From assembly GCF_004210375.1 (NCBI RefSeq), contig NC_134825.1, positions 186,001 to 250,000 on the forward strand: a stretch of DNA of 64,000 nucleotides, read 5' to 3'. The notes under the pieces are model-generated. The model was given only the letters and a program-made list of their open reading frames with translations. It was not told the origin of the DNA and made no database searches. Numbering within the stretch: the stretch's first letter is position 1; every line of letters begins with the position of its first letter. Below are positions 36,494 through 50,600 of the stretch, piece after piece. The translations under genes were made by a program, and so were the position numbers. This DNA is from Tachypleus tridentatus. Taxonomy: Eukaryota; Arthropoda; Merostomata; Xiphosura; Limulidae.

Positions 36494-36499
36494 TTTATT
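36494..36499 (-). terminator. Candidate polyadenylation signal of the sHSP gene
   Basis: AATAAA on the minus strand, about 500 bases after the stop codon and the first clear one I find. It would imply a 3' UTR of roughly 0.5 kb. Variant signals closer to the stop cannot be excluded. Confidence 0.4.
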
Positions 36500-37002
36500 T
36501 TTCTTTTAACAACATGTAAGTACAAAGAAATATCACACGAGATAAACAACACCGAGCATCGACGTAGGATAGCGAACTTGTCATTGTTTTTACGTGCTGT
36601 GTTCTACTGTTCTAACGTGTATTATTTCTTTAAAATGTGATTAGGTTGTAGAATTATATTTTAGTGGATGCGTAGACTATACTAATACAGATATAATGTT
36701 ACTGCTGTGACTTACTATCAAAGTAAGAACATTTCAACACAAGGAATGCCATTACAGGTGACTGAATATTGTAACAAGTAGCTTTTCAGAACAAACAAAG
36801 TATCGTTTCGATTAAGGGTTAATAAACGTTGGATGAAACCGAAATCTAAGTGCAACTTATTTTGAAATGTGAAACGATTTTTGTGTAAGTGGGAACATTA
36901 TCACAGGAAACCAAGAACAGCGAAAACTTTGCTTGAAAATAAAAGCTACTTTATATTCTTACGATAATATATTAATTACGATAAGTTTTGTCGTTGTTTA
37001 GT

Positions 37003-37200
37003 TTAAGCTGAGTGAATAGGAATCATTCGTTCTTGTGATCCTTCTAAGGCCGGTAGAGGCGCTTCAACTGTTAGAACGCCATCTTTTGATAAAGATGATT
37101 TAATCATTTCTGGGTTGGTTCCATTTGGCAACAGAAACTCTCTGTTGTACTCTCGATAAACTTGTCGGCACTCAGATTTCTCTTCGTGCTTAGCATGCAC
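37003..37200 (-). CDS. Small heat shock protein, last exon (C-terminal half of alpha-crystallin domain)
   Basis: Encodes residues 129-193 of the sHSP. It opens with VHAKHEEKSECRQVYREYNR, the loop and strands after the intron, then LLPNGTNPEMIKSSLSKDGV (the conserved S-x-DGVL motif of the alpha-crystallin domain). It ends ERMIPIHSA with an I-P-I motif, the C-terminal anchor that docks onto neighbouring subunits in sHSP oligomers. The exon is preceded on the minus strand by a T-rich tract and TATAG, a good splice acceptor. Joining at GTG (Val) is in phase 0 with the upstream exon and gives a continuous domain. The stop TAA is at 37003-37005. The ORF could be read as starting at GTG, but it is an internal codon. 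sHSPs are ATP-independent chaperones that hold unfolding proteins. Confidence 0.95.
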   Translation of the reverse strand: MHAKHEEKSECRQVYREYNREFLLPNGTNPEMIKSSLSKDGVLTVEAPLPALEGSQERMIPIHSA

Positions 37201-37994
37201 CTATAAAAATATAAATAAATAACAAAAAGAAGTTAATTAAACTAGGAAAATAATACGGAGCTAATAAAAAGACACATACATATATACATGAAAAGTACAA
37301 AATATATGTAATTTATATCTAATTTTAAAAAAAACTACAAATAAGATGTTTTATTTTGTAAGTACAGAAAAACTGTATATAAACGTTAAAATATTTTTTC
37401 AGTGCATGATTGCATACATAAGTTTATCAGAAATAATGATCATACTTACTGATTACTTGACAAGAAGAATTTTAACTGAACTTGTAACAACAAACAAATA
37501 TCCTAAAAGTTGAAAATGTATATAGAACTTGCAGTCCTGAATTGTTAAAAAATATTAACCTATGCAATTAAAAATTGATATTATTATTAATTATTGAAAC
37601 ACAACTAATCTTTTATTAAGAAATGCTAATGTTTTGCATTTTCCAAATCCTTCGTTTTTAGCTTCAGCATAGCGGCGTATAGAATGGTTGTAAGTTTTAT
37701 TTTTGTCACGTACAAACTTTTAGCTCGAGGCTTCACTTCTTCATTCATTTCAGATCTAATTACTTCCGCGGCTATTGAGGATTTCCTCTTTTTCAAATAG
37801 AAAAATAACTATAAATATTGATTTCGCTGCATGAAAAGTGCTATACACAAAATATCCATTTGATAAATGTTATTGAGAGGACTTATATATATGTTAGTGT
37901 TACTAATTTATATAACAGTTTAAAAATTGTGATCGTACAGATGACTAAAACGTTACAAAAATAACGTTCTTATTTCAAACCGTTGTAACAACTG
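37201..37994. other. Non-repetitive part of the sHSP intron next to the last exon
   Basis: AT-rich; no further exon is needed or seen, because the two coding exons join without missing residues. No repeat recognised. Confidence 0.6.
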
Positions 37995-38118
37995 GTCCCC
38001 AGTGGCCACAACGATATATCTGCGGAAGTACAACACTGTAAACGTGGTTTCCATATGCGTGTTGGACAGAGAACAGTTAGCAGTTTGTTTAGCTTTGTGC
38101 TTAACTACAAACAAACAG
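37995..38118 (+). mobile_element. tRNA-derived SINE, family 3, with preserved tail
   Basis: Head cagtggccacaacgatatat and ctgcggaagtacaacactgt, then the family tail tagctttgtgcttaactaca followed by aacaaacag. The tail matches the core of the 50-bp satellite that starts 535 bases further on. Confidence 0.75.
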
Positions 38119-38652
38119 GTAGCAACCGGTCTTGTTATGTTAGTGCAATTTTGCACATAAAGTCCTAAATAACCAAGAAAAACAAAGAAAGTCGGATACT
38201 GTGACCCTGTTGAAAAGTTGAAAATGTGTGAAATCTATTGGTTGGTCGTGACATCTTTAATGGCAACATTTTACTATATTTTGTGGCACAGAGACATTTG
38301 TTAAACAAAAGAAACACATGCAGTAGCAGCTTCCTTTAGTATTGAAGACGATATTTCTGGTGTAGGTTATGACTCAACCTTGGAACAGCTGAACTGAACA
38401 GAAGAAGACCAAGAACTATCTTAAGACATGTTCAGGGTCTTTAGAAACTCTAAACGTTTTAAAACATCTCTTTTTACAGGCAGTGAATAAAACAATAAAA
38501 GGTATGAGAGTAACATCCAGAAACTTGCCAACTAGTTGTACATAGGGCAGCCTTAACCCATCACCTTGTATAACACTCCCTGCCAAGTATAAAAATAAGC
38601 ATTGTTTCTAGCTGATGTGAATATTTAACCTCCTGTTAATAATAAAGATATC
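38119..38652. other. Intron stretch between SINE and satellite
   Basis: No gene or repeat recognised. Confidence 0.5.
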
Positions 38653-41600
38653 AAATAAACATCATAATGTCGACATTATGTAGCTTTGTCTTTAACTTCA
38701 AACAATAAACATCATAATGTCGACATTATGTAGTTTTGTCTTTAACTTCAAACAATAAACATCATAATGTCGACATTATGTAGCTTTGTCTTTAACTTCA
38801 AACAATAAACTTCATAATGTCGACATTATGTAGCTTTGTCTTTAACTTCAAACAATAAACATCATAATGTCGACATTATGTAGTTTTGTCTTTAACTTCA
38901 AACAATAAACATCATAATGTCGACATTATGTAGCTTTGTCTTTAACTTCAAACAATAAACATCATAATGTGGACATTATGTAGCTTTGTCTTTAACTTCA
39001 AACAATAAACATCATAATGTGGACATTATGTAGCTTTGTCTTTAACTTCAAACAATAAACATCATAATGTCGACATTATGTACCTTTGTCTTTAACTTCA
39101 AACAATAAACATCATAATGTGGACATTATGTAGTTTTGTCTTTAACTTCAAACAATAAACATCATAATGTGGACATTATGTAGCTTTGTCTTTAACTTCA
39201 AACAATAAACATCATAATGTGGACATTATGTAGCTTTGTCTTTAACTTCAAACAATAGACATCATAATGTCGACATTATGTAGCTTTGTCTTTAACTTCA
39301 AACAATAAACATCATAATGTCGACATTATGTAGTTTTGTCTTTAACTTCAAACAATAAACATCATAATGTGGACATTATGTAGCTTTGTCTTTAACTTCA
39401 AACAATAAACATCATAATGTGGACATTATGTAGCTTTGTCTTTAACTTCAAACAATAAACATCATAATGTCGACATTATGTAGCTTTGTCTTTAACTTCA
39501 AACAATAGACATCATAATGTCGACATTATGTAGCTTTGTCTTTAACTTCAAACAATAGACATCATAATGTCGACATTATGTAGCTTTGTCTTTAACTTCA
39601 AACAATAAACATCATAATGTCGACATTATGTAGTTTTGTCTTTAACTTCAAACAATAAACATCATAATGTCGACATTATGTAGTTTTGTCTTTAACTTCA
39701 AACAATAAACATCATAATGTGGACATTATGTAGCTTTGTCTTTAACTTCAAACAATAAACATCATAATGTGGACATTATGTAGCTTTGTCTTTAACTTCA
39801 AACAATAAACATCATAATGTGGACATTATGTAGCTTTGTCTTTAACTTCAAACAATAAACATCATAATGTCGACATTATGTAGCTTTGTCTTTAACTTCA
39901 AACAATAAACATCATAATGTCGACATTATGTAGCTTTGTCTTTAACTTCAAACAATAAACATCATAATGTGGACATTATGTAGCTTTGTCTTTAACTTCA
40001 AACAACATACATCATAATGTGGACATTATGTAGCTTTGTCTTTAACTTCAAACAATAAACATCATAATGTCGACATTATGTAGCTTTGTCTTTAACTACA
40101 AACAATAAACATCATAATGTCGACATTATGTAGCTTTGTCTTTAACTTCAAACAATAAACATCATAATGTCGACATTATGTAGCTTTGTCTTTAACTTCA
40201 AACAATAGACATCATAATGTGGACATTATGTAGCTTTGTCTTTAACTTCAAACAATAAACATCATAATGTGGACATTATGTAGCTTTGTCTTTAACTTCA
40301 AACAATAAACATCATAATGTCGACATTATGTAGCTTTGTCTTTAACTACAAACAATAAACATCATAATGTCGACATTATGTAGCTTTGTCTTTAACTTCA
40401 AACAATAAACATCATAATGTCGACATTATGTAGCTTTGTCTTTAACTTCAAACAATAAACATCATAATGTCGACATTATGTAGTTTTGTCTTTAACTTCA
40501 AACAATAAACATCATAATGTCGACATTATGTAGCTTTGTCTTTAACTTCAAACAATAAACATCATAATGTCGACATTATGTAGTTTTGTCTTTAACTTCA
40601 AACAATAAACATCATAATGTCGACATTATGTAGCTTTGTCTTTAACTTCAAACAATAAACATCATAATGTGGACATTATGTAGCTTTGTCTTTAACTTCA
40701 AACAATAAACATCATAATGTGGACATTATGTAGCTTTGTCTTTAACTTCAAACAATAAACATCATAATGTCGACATTATGTACCTTTGTCTTTACCTTCA
40801 AACAATAAACATCATAATGTGGACATTATGTAGTTTTGTCTTTAACTTCAAACAATAAACATCATAATGTCGACATTATGTAGCTTTGTCTTTAACTTCA
40901 AACAATAAACATCATAATGTCGACATTATGTAGCTTTGTCTTTAACTTCAAACAATAGACATCATAATGTCGACATTATGTAGCTTTGTCTTTAACTTCA
41001 AACAATAAACATCATAATGTCGACTAATGTATGTAGTTTTGTCTTTAACTTCAAACAATAAACATCATAATGTGGACATTATGTAGCTTTGTCTTTAACT
41101 TCAAACAATAAACATCATAATGTGGACATTATGTAGCTTTGTCTTTAACTTCAAACAATAAACATCATAATGTGGACATTATGTAGCTTTGTCTTTAACT
41201 TCAAACAATAAACATCATAATGTCGACATTATGTAGCTTTGTCTTTAACTTCAAACAACATACATCATAATGTGGACATTATGTAGCTTTGTCTTTAACT
41301 TCAAACAATAAACATCATAATGTCGACATTATGTAGCTTTGTCTTTAACTACAAACAATAAACATCATAATGTCGACATTATGTAGCTTTGTCTTTAACT
41401 TCAAAAAAATAAACATCATAATGTCGACATTATGTAGCTTTGTCTTTAACTTCAAACAATAGACATCATAATGTGGACATTATGTAGCTTTGTCTTTAAC
41501 TTCAAACAATAAACATCATAATGTGGACATTATGTAGCTTTGTCTTTAACTTCAAACAATAAACATCATAATGTCGACATTATGTAGCTTTGTCTTTAAC

Positions 41601-44600
41601 TACAAACAATAAACATCATAATGTCGACATTATGTAGCTTTGTCTTTAACTTCAAACAATAAACATCATAATGTCGACATTATGTAGCTTTGTCTTTAAC
41701 TTCAAACAATAAACATCATAATGTCGACATTATGTAGCTTTGTCTTTAACTTCAAACAATAGACATCATAATGTGGACATTATGTAGCTTTGTCTTTAAC
41801 TTCAAACAATAAACATCATAATGTGGACATTATGTAGCTTTGTCTTTAACTTCAAACAATAAACATCATAATGTCGACATTATGTAGCTTTGTCTTTAAC
41901 TTCAAACAATAAACATCATAATGTCGACATTATGTAGCTTTGTCTTTAACTTCAAACAATAAACATCATAATGTGGACATTATGTAGCTTTGTCTTTAAC
42001 TTCAAACAACATACATCATAATGTGGACATTATGTAGCTTTGTCTTTAACTTCAAACAATAAACATCATAATGTCGACATTATGTAGCTTTGTCTTTAAC
42101 TACAAACAATAAACATCATAATGTCGACATTATGTAGCTTTGTCTTTAACTTCAAACAATAAACATCATAATGTCGACATTATGTAGCTTTGTCTTTAAC
42201 TTCAAACAATAGACATCATAATGTGGACATTATGTAGCTTTGTCTTTAACTTCAAACAATAAACATCATAATGTGGACATTATGTAGCTTTGTCTTTAAC
42301 TTCAAACAATAAACATCATAATGTCGACATTATGTAGCTTTGTCTTTAACTACAAACAATAAACATCATAATGTCGACATTATGTAGCTTTGTCTTTAAC
42401 TTCAAACAATAAACATCATAATGTCGACATTATGTAGCTTTGTCTTTAACTTCAAACAATAAACATCATAATGTCGACATTATGTAGCTTTGTCTTTAAC
42501 TTCAAACAATAGACATCATAATGTCGACATTATGTAGCTTTGTCTTTAACTTCAAACAATAAACATCATAATGTCGACATTATGTAGTTTTGTCTTTAAC
42601 TTCAAACAATAAACATCATAATGTGGACATTATGTAGCTTTGTCTTTAACTTCAAACAATAAACATCATAATGTGGACATTATGTAGCTTTGTCTTTAAC
42701 TTCAAACAATAAACATCATAATGTCGACATTATGTAGCTTTGTCTTTAACTTCAAACAATAGACATCATAATGTCGACATTATGTAGCTTTGTCTTTAAC
42801 TTCAAACAATAAACATCATAATGTCGACATTATGTAGTTTTGTCTTTAACTTCAAACAATAAACATCATAATGTCGACATTATGTAGTTTTGTCTTTAAC
42901 TTCAAACAATAAACATCATAATGTGGACATTATGTAGCTTTGTCTTTAACTTCAAACAATAAACATCATAATGTGGACATTATGTAGCTTTGTCTTTAAC
43001 TTCAAACAATAAACATCATAATGTGGACATTATGTAGCTTTGTCTTTAACTTCAAACAATAAACATCATAATGTCGACATTATGTAGCTTTGTCTTTAAC
43101 TTCAAACAATAAACATCATAATGTCGACATTATGTAGCTTTGTCTTTAACTTCAAACAATAAACATCATAATGTGGACATTATGTAGCTTTGTCTTTAAC
43201 TTCAAACAACATACATCATAATGTGGACATTATGTAGCTTTGTCTTTAACTTCAAACAATAAACATCATAATGTCGACATTATGTAGCTTTGTCTTTAAC
43301 TACAAACAATAAACATCATAATGTCGACATTATGTAGCTTTGTCTTTAACTTCAAACAATAAACATCATAATGTCGACATTATGTAGCTTTGTCTTTAAC
43401 TTCAAACAATAGACATCATAATGTGGACATTATGTAGCTTTGTCTTTAACTTCAAACAATAAACATCATAATGTCGACATTATGTAGCTTTGTCTTTAAC
43501 TTCAAACAATAAACATCATAATGTCGACATTATGTAGCTTTGTCTTTAACTACAAACAATAAACATCATAATGTCGACATTATGTAGCTTTGTCTTTAAC
43601 TTCAAACAATAAACATCATAATGTCGACATTATGTAGCTTTGTCTTTAACTTCAAACAATAAACATCATAATGTCGACATTATGTAGTTTTGTCTTTAAC
43701 TTCAAACAATAAACATCATAATGTCGACATTATGTAGCTTTGTCTTTAACTTCAAACAATAAACATCATAATGTCGACATTATGTAGTTTTGTCTTTAAC
43801 TTCAAACAATAAACATCATAATGTCGACATTATGTAGCTTTGTCTTTAACTTCAAACAATAAACATCATAATGTGGACATTATGTAGCTTTGTCTTTAAC
43901 TTCAAACAATAAACATCATAATGTGGACATTATGTAGCTTTGTCTTTAACTTCAAACAATAAACATCATAATGTCGACATTATGTACCTTTGTCTTTACC
44001 TTCAAACAATAAACATCATAATGTGGACATTATGTAGTTTTGTCTTTAACTTCAAACAATAAACATCATAATGTCGACATTATGTAGCTTTGTCTTTAAC
44101 TTCAAACAATAAACATCATAATGTCGACATTATGTAGCTTTGTCTTTAACTTCAAACAATAGACATCATAATGTCGACATTATGTAGCTTTGTCTTTAAC
44201 TTCAAACAATAAACATCATAATGTCGACATTATGTAGTTTTGTCTTTAACTTCAAACAATAAACATCATAATGTGGACATTATGTAGCTTTGTCTTTAAC
44301 TTCAAACAATAAACATCATAATGTGGACATTATGTAGCTTTGTCTTTAACTTCAAACAATAAACATCATAATGTGGACATTATGTAGCTTTGTCTTTAAC
44401 TTCAAACAATAAACATCATAATGTCGACATTATGTAGCTTTGTCTTTAACTTCAAACAACATACATCATAATGTGGACATTATGTAGCTTTGTCTTTAAC
44501 TTCAAACAATAAACATCATAATGTCGACATTATGTAGCTTTGTCTTTAACTACAAACAATAAACATCATAATGTCGACATTATGTAGCTTTGTCTTTAAC

Positions 44601-47600
44601 TTCAAAAAAATAAACATCATAATGTCGACATTATGTAGCTTTGTCTTTAACTTCAAACAATAGACATCATAATGTGGACATTATGTAGCTTTGTCTTTAA
44701 CTTCAAACAATAAACATCATAATGTGGACATTATGTAGCTTTGTCTTTAACTTCAAACAATAAACATCATAATGTCGACATTATGTAGCTTTGTCTTTAA
44801 CTACAAACAATAAACATCATAATGTCGACATTATGTAGCTTTGTCTTTAACTTCAAACAATAAACATCATAATGTCGACATTATGTAGCTTTGTCTTTAA
44901 CTTCAAACAATAAACATCATAATGTCGACATTATGTAGCTTTGTCTTTAACTTCAAACAATAGACATCATAATGTGGACATTATGTAGCTTTGTCTTTAA
45001 CTTCAAACAATAGACATCATAATGTGGACATTATGTAGCTTTGTCTTTAACTTCAAACAATAAACATCATAATGTGGACATTATGTAGCTTTGTCTTTAA
45101 CTTCAAACAATAAACATCATAATGTCGACATTATGTAGCTTTGTCTTTAACTTCAAACAATAAACATCATAATGTCGACATTATGTAGCTTTGTCTTTAA
45201 CTTCAAACAATAAACATCATAATGTGGACATTATGTAGCTTTGTCTTTAACTTCAAACAACATACATCATAATGTGGACATTATGTAGCTTTGTCTTTAA
45301 CTTCAAACAATAAACATCATAATGTCGACATTATGTAGCTTTGTCTTTAACTACAAACAATAAACATCATAATGTCGACATTATGTAGCTTTGTCTTTAA
45401 CTTCAAACAATAAACATCATAATGTCGACATTATGTAGCTTTGTCTTTAACTTCAAACAATAGACATCATAATGTGGACATTATGTAGCTTTGTCTTTAA
45501 CTTCAAACAATAAACATCATAATGTGGACATTATGTAGCTTTGTCTTTAACTTCAAACAATAAACATCATAATGTCGACATTATGTAGCTTTGTCTTTAA
45601 CTACAAACAATAAACATCATAATGTCGACATTATGTAGCTTTGTCTTTAACTTCAAACAATAAACATCATAATGTCGACATTATGTAGCTTTGTCTTTAA
45701 CTTCAAACAATAAACATCATAATGTCGACATTATGTAGCTTTGTCTTTAACTTCAAACAATAGACATCATAATGTCGACATTATGTAGCTTTGTCTTTAA
45801 CTTCAAACAATAAACATCATAATGTCGACATTATGTAGTTTTGTCTTTAACTTCAAACAATAAACATCATAATGTGGACATTATGTAGCTTTGTCTTTAA
45901 CTTCAAACAATAAACATCATAATGTGGACATTATGTAGCTTTGTCTTTAACTTCAAACAATAAACATCATAATGTCGACATTATGTAGCTTTGTCTTTAA
46001 CTTCAAACAATAGACATCATAATGTCGACATTATGTAGCTTTGTCTTTAACTTCAAACAATAAACATCATAATGTCGACATTATGTAGTTTTGTCTTTAA
46101 CTTCAAACAATAAACATCATAATGTCGACATTATGTAGTTTTGTCTTTAACTTCAAACAATAAACATCATAATGTGGACATTATGTAGCTTTGTCTTTAA
46201 CTTCAAACAATAAACATCATAATGTGGACATTATGTAGCTTTGTCTTTAACTTCAAACAATAAACATCATAATGTGGACATTATGTAGCTTTGTCTTTAA
46301 CTTCAAACAATAAACATCATAATGTCGACATTATGTAGCTTTGTCTTTAACTTCAAACAATAAACATCATAATGTCGACATTATGTAGCTTTGTCTTTAA
46401 CTTCAAACAATAAACATCATAATGTGGACATTATGTAGCTTTGTCTTTAACTTCAAACAACATACATCATAATGTGGACATTATGTAGCTTTGTCTTTAA
46501 CTTCAAACAATAAACATCATAATGTCGACATTATGTAGCTTTGTCTTTAACTACAAACAATAAACATCATAATGTCGACATTATGTAGCTTTGTCTTTAA
46601 CTTCAAACAATAAACATCATAATGTCGACATTATGTAGCTTTGTCTTTAACTTCAAACAATAGACATCATAATGTGGACATTATGTAGCTTTGTCTTTAA
46701 CTTCAAACAATAAACATCATAATGTCGACATTATGTAGCTTTGTCTTTAACTTCAAACAATAAACATCATAATGTCGACATTATGTAGCTTTGTCTTTAA
46801 CTACAAACAATAAACATCATAATGTCGACATTATGTAGCTTTGTCTTTAACTTCAAACAATAAACATCATAATGTCGACATTATGTAGCTTTGTCTTTAA
46901 CTTCAAACAATAAACATCATAATGTCGACATTATGTAGTTTTGTCTTTAACTTCAAACAATAAACATCATAATGTCGACATTATGTAGCTTTGTCTTTAA
47001 CTTCAAACAATAAACATCATAATGTCGACATTATGTAGTTTTGTCTTTAACTTCAAACAATAAACATCATAATGTCGACATTATGTAGCTTTGTCTTTAA
47101 CTTCAAACAATAAACATCATAATGTGGACATTATGTAGCTTTGTCTTTAACTTCAAACAATAAACATCATAATGTGGACATTATGTAGCTTTGTCTTTAA
47201 CTTCAAACAATAAACATCATAATGTCGACATTATGTACCTTTGTCTTTACCTTCAAACAATAAACATCATAATGTGGACATTATGTAGTTTTGTCTTTAA
47301 CTTCAAACAATAAACATCATAATGTCGACATTATGTAGCTTTGTCTTTAACTTCAAACAATAAACATCATAATGTCGACATTATGTAGCTTTGTCTTTAA
47401 CTTCAAACAATAAACATCATAATGTGGACATTATGTAGCTTTGTCTTTAACTTCAAACAATAAACATCATAATGTCGACATTATGTAGCTTTGTCTTTAA
47501 CTACAAACAATAAACATCATAATGTCGACATTATGTAGCTTTGTCTTTAACTTCAAACAATAAACATCATAATGTCGACATTATGTAGCTTTGTCTTTAA

Positions 47601-50600
47601 CTTCAAACAATAAACATCATAATGTCGACATTATGTAGCTTTGTCTTTAACTTCAAACAATAGACATCATAATGTGGACATTATGTAGCTTTGTCTTTAA
47701 CTTCAAACAATAAACATCATAATGTGGACATTATGTAGCTTTGTCTTTAACTTCAAACAATAAACATCATAATGTCGACATTATGTAGCTTTGTCTTTAA
47801 CTTCAAACAATAAACATCATAATGTCGACATTATGTAGCTTTGTCTTTAACTTCAAACAATAAACATCATAATGTGGACATTATGTAGCTTTGTCTTTAA
47901 CTTCAAACAACATACATCATAATGTGGACATTATGTAGCTTTGTCTTTAACTTCAAACAATAAACATCATAATGTCGACATTATGTAGCTTTGTCTTTAA
48001 CTACAAACAATAAACATCATAATGTCGACATTATGTAGCTTTGTCTTTAACTTCAAACAATAAACATCATAATGTCGACATTATGTAGCTTTGTCTTTAA
48101 CTTCAAACAATAGACATCATAATGTGGACATTATGTAGCTTTGTCTTTAACTTCAAACAATAAACATCATAATGTGGACATTATGTAGCTTTGTCTTTAA
48201 CTTCAAACAATAAACATCATAATGTCGACATTATGTAGCTTTGTCTTTAACTACAAACAATAAACATCATAATGTCGACATTATGTAGCTTTGTCTTTAA
48301 CTTCAAACAATAAACATCATAATGTCGACATTATGTAGCTTTGTCTTTAACTTCAAACAATAAACATCATAATGTCGACATTATGTAGTTTTGTCTTTAA
48401 CTTCAAACAATAAACATCATAATGTCGACATTATGTAGCTTTGTCTTTAACTTCAAACAATAAACATCATAATGTGGACATTATGTAGTTTTGTCTTTAA
48501 CTTCAAACAATAAACATCATAATGTGGACATTATGTAGCTTTGTCTTTAACTTCAAACAATAAACATCATAATGTCGACATTATGTAGCTTTGTCTTTAA
48601 CTTCAAACAATAGACATCATAATGTCGACATTATGTAGCTTTGTCTTTAACTTCAAACAATAAACATCATAATGTGGACATTATGTAGCTTTGTCTTTAA
48701 CTTCAAACAATAAACATCATAATGTCGACATTATGTACCTTTGTCTTTACCTTCAAACAATAAACATCATAATGTGGACATTATGTAGTTTTGTCTTTAA
48801 CTTCAAACAATAAACATCATAATGTCGACATTATGTAGCTTTGTCTTTAACTTCAAACAATAAACATCATAATGTCGACATTATGTAGCTTTGTCTTTAA
48901 CTTCAAACAATAAACATCATAATGTGGACATTATGTAGCTTTGTCTTTAACTTCAAACAATAAACATCATAATGTCGACATTATGTAGCTTTGTCTTTAA
49001 CTACAAACAATAAACATCATAATGTCGACATTATGTAGCTTTGTCTTTAACTTCAAACAATAAACATCATAATGTCGACATTATGTAGCTTTGTCTTTAA
49101 CTTCAAACAATAAACATCATAATGTCGACATTATGTAGCTTTGTCTTTAACTTCAAACAATAGACATCATAATGTGGACATTATGTAGCTTTGTCTTTAA
49201 CTTCAAACAATAAACATCATAATGTGGACATTATGTAGCTTTGTCTTTAACTTCAAACAATAAACATCATAATGTCGACATTATGTAGCTTTGTCTTTAA
49301 CTTCAAACAATAAACATCATAATGTCGACATTATGTAGCTTTGTCTTTAACTTCAAACAATAAACATCATAATGTGGACATTATGTAGCTTTGTCTTTAA
49401 CTTCAAACAACATACATCATAATGTGGACATTATGTAGCTTTGTCTTTAACTTCAAACAATAAACATCATAATGTCGACATTATGTAGCTTTGTCTTTAA
49501 CTACAAACAATAAACATCATAATGTCGACATTATGTAGCTTTGTCTTTAACTTCAAACAATAAACATCATAATGTCGACATTATGTAGCTTTGTCTTTAA
49601 CTTCAAACAATAGACATCATAATGTGGACATTATGTAGCTTTGTCTTTAACTTCAAACAATAAACATCATAATGTGGACATTATGTAGCTTTGTCTTTAA
49701 CTTCAAACAATAAACATCATAATGTCGACATTATGTAGCTTTGTCTTTAACTTCAAACAATAAACATCATAATGTCGACATTATGTAGCTTTGTCTTTAA
49801 CTTCAAACAATAAACATCATAATGTCGACATTATGTAGTTTTGTCTTTAACTTCAAACAATAAACATCATAATGTCGACATTATGTAGCTTTGTCTTTAA
49901 CTTCAAACAATAAACATCATAATGTGGACATTATGTAGTTTTGTCTTTAACTTCAAACAATAAACATCATAATGTGGACATTATGTAGCTTTGTCTTTAA
50001 CTTCAAACAATAAACATCATAATGTCGACATTATGTAGCTTTGTCTTTAACTTCAAACAATAGACATCATAATGTGGACATTATGTAGCTTTGTCTTTAA
50101 CTTCAAACAATAAACATCATAATGTGGACATTATGTAGCTTTGTCTTTAACTTCAAACAATAAACATCATAATGTCGACATTATGTAGCTTTGTCTTTAA
50201 CTTCAAACAATAAACATCATAATGTCGACATTATGTAGCTTTGTCTTTAACTTCAAACAATAAACATCATAATGTCGACATTATGTAGCTTTGTCTTTAA
50301 CTTCAAACAATAGACATCATAATGTGGACATTATGTAGCTTTGTCTTTAACTTCAAACAATAAACATCATAATGTGGACATTATGTAGCTTTGTCTTTAA
50401 CTACAAACAATAAACATCATAATGTCGACATTATGTAGCTTTGTCTTTAACTTCAAACAATAAACATCATAATGTCGACATTATGTAGCTTTGTCTTTAA
50501 CTTCAAACAATAAACATCATAATGTCGACATTATGTAGTTTTGTCTTTAACTTCAAACAATAAACATCATAATGTCGACATTATGTAGCTTTGTCTTTAA

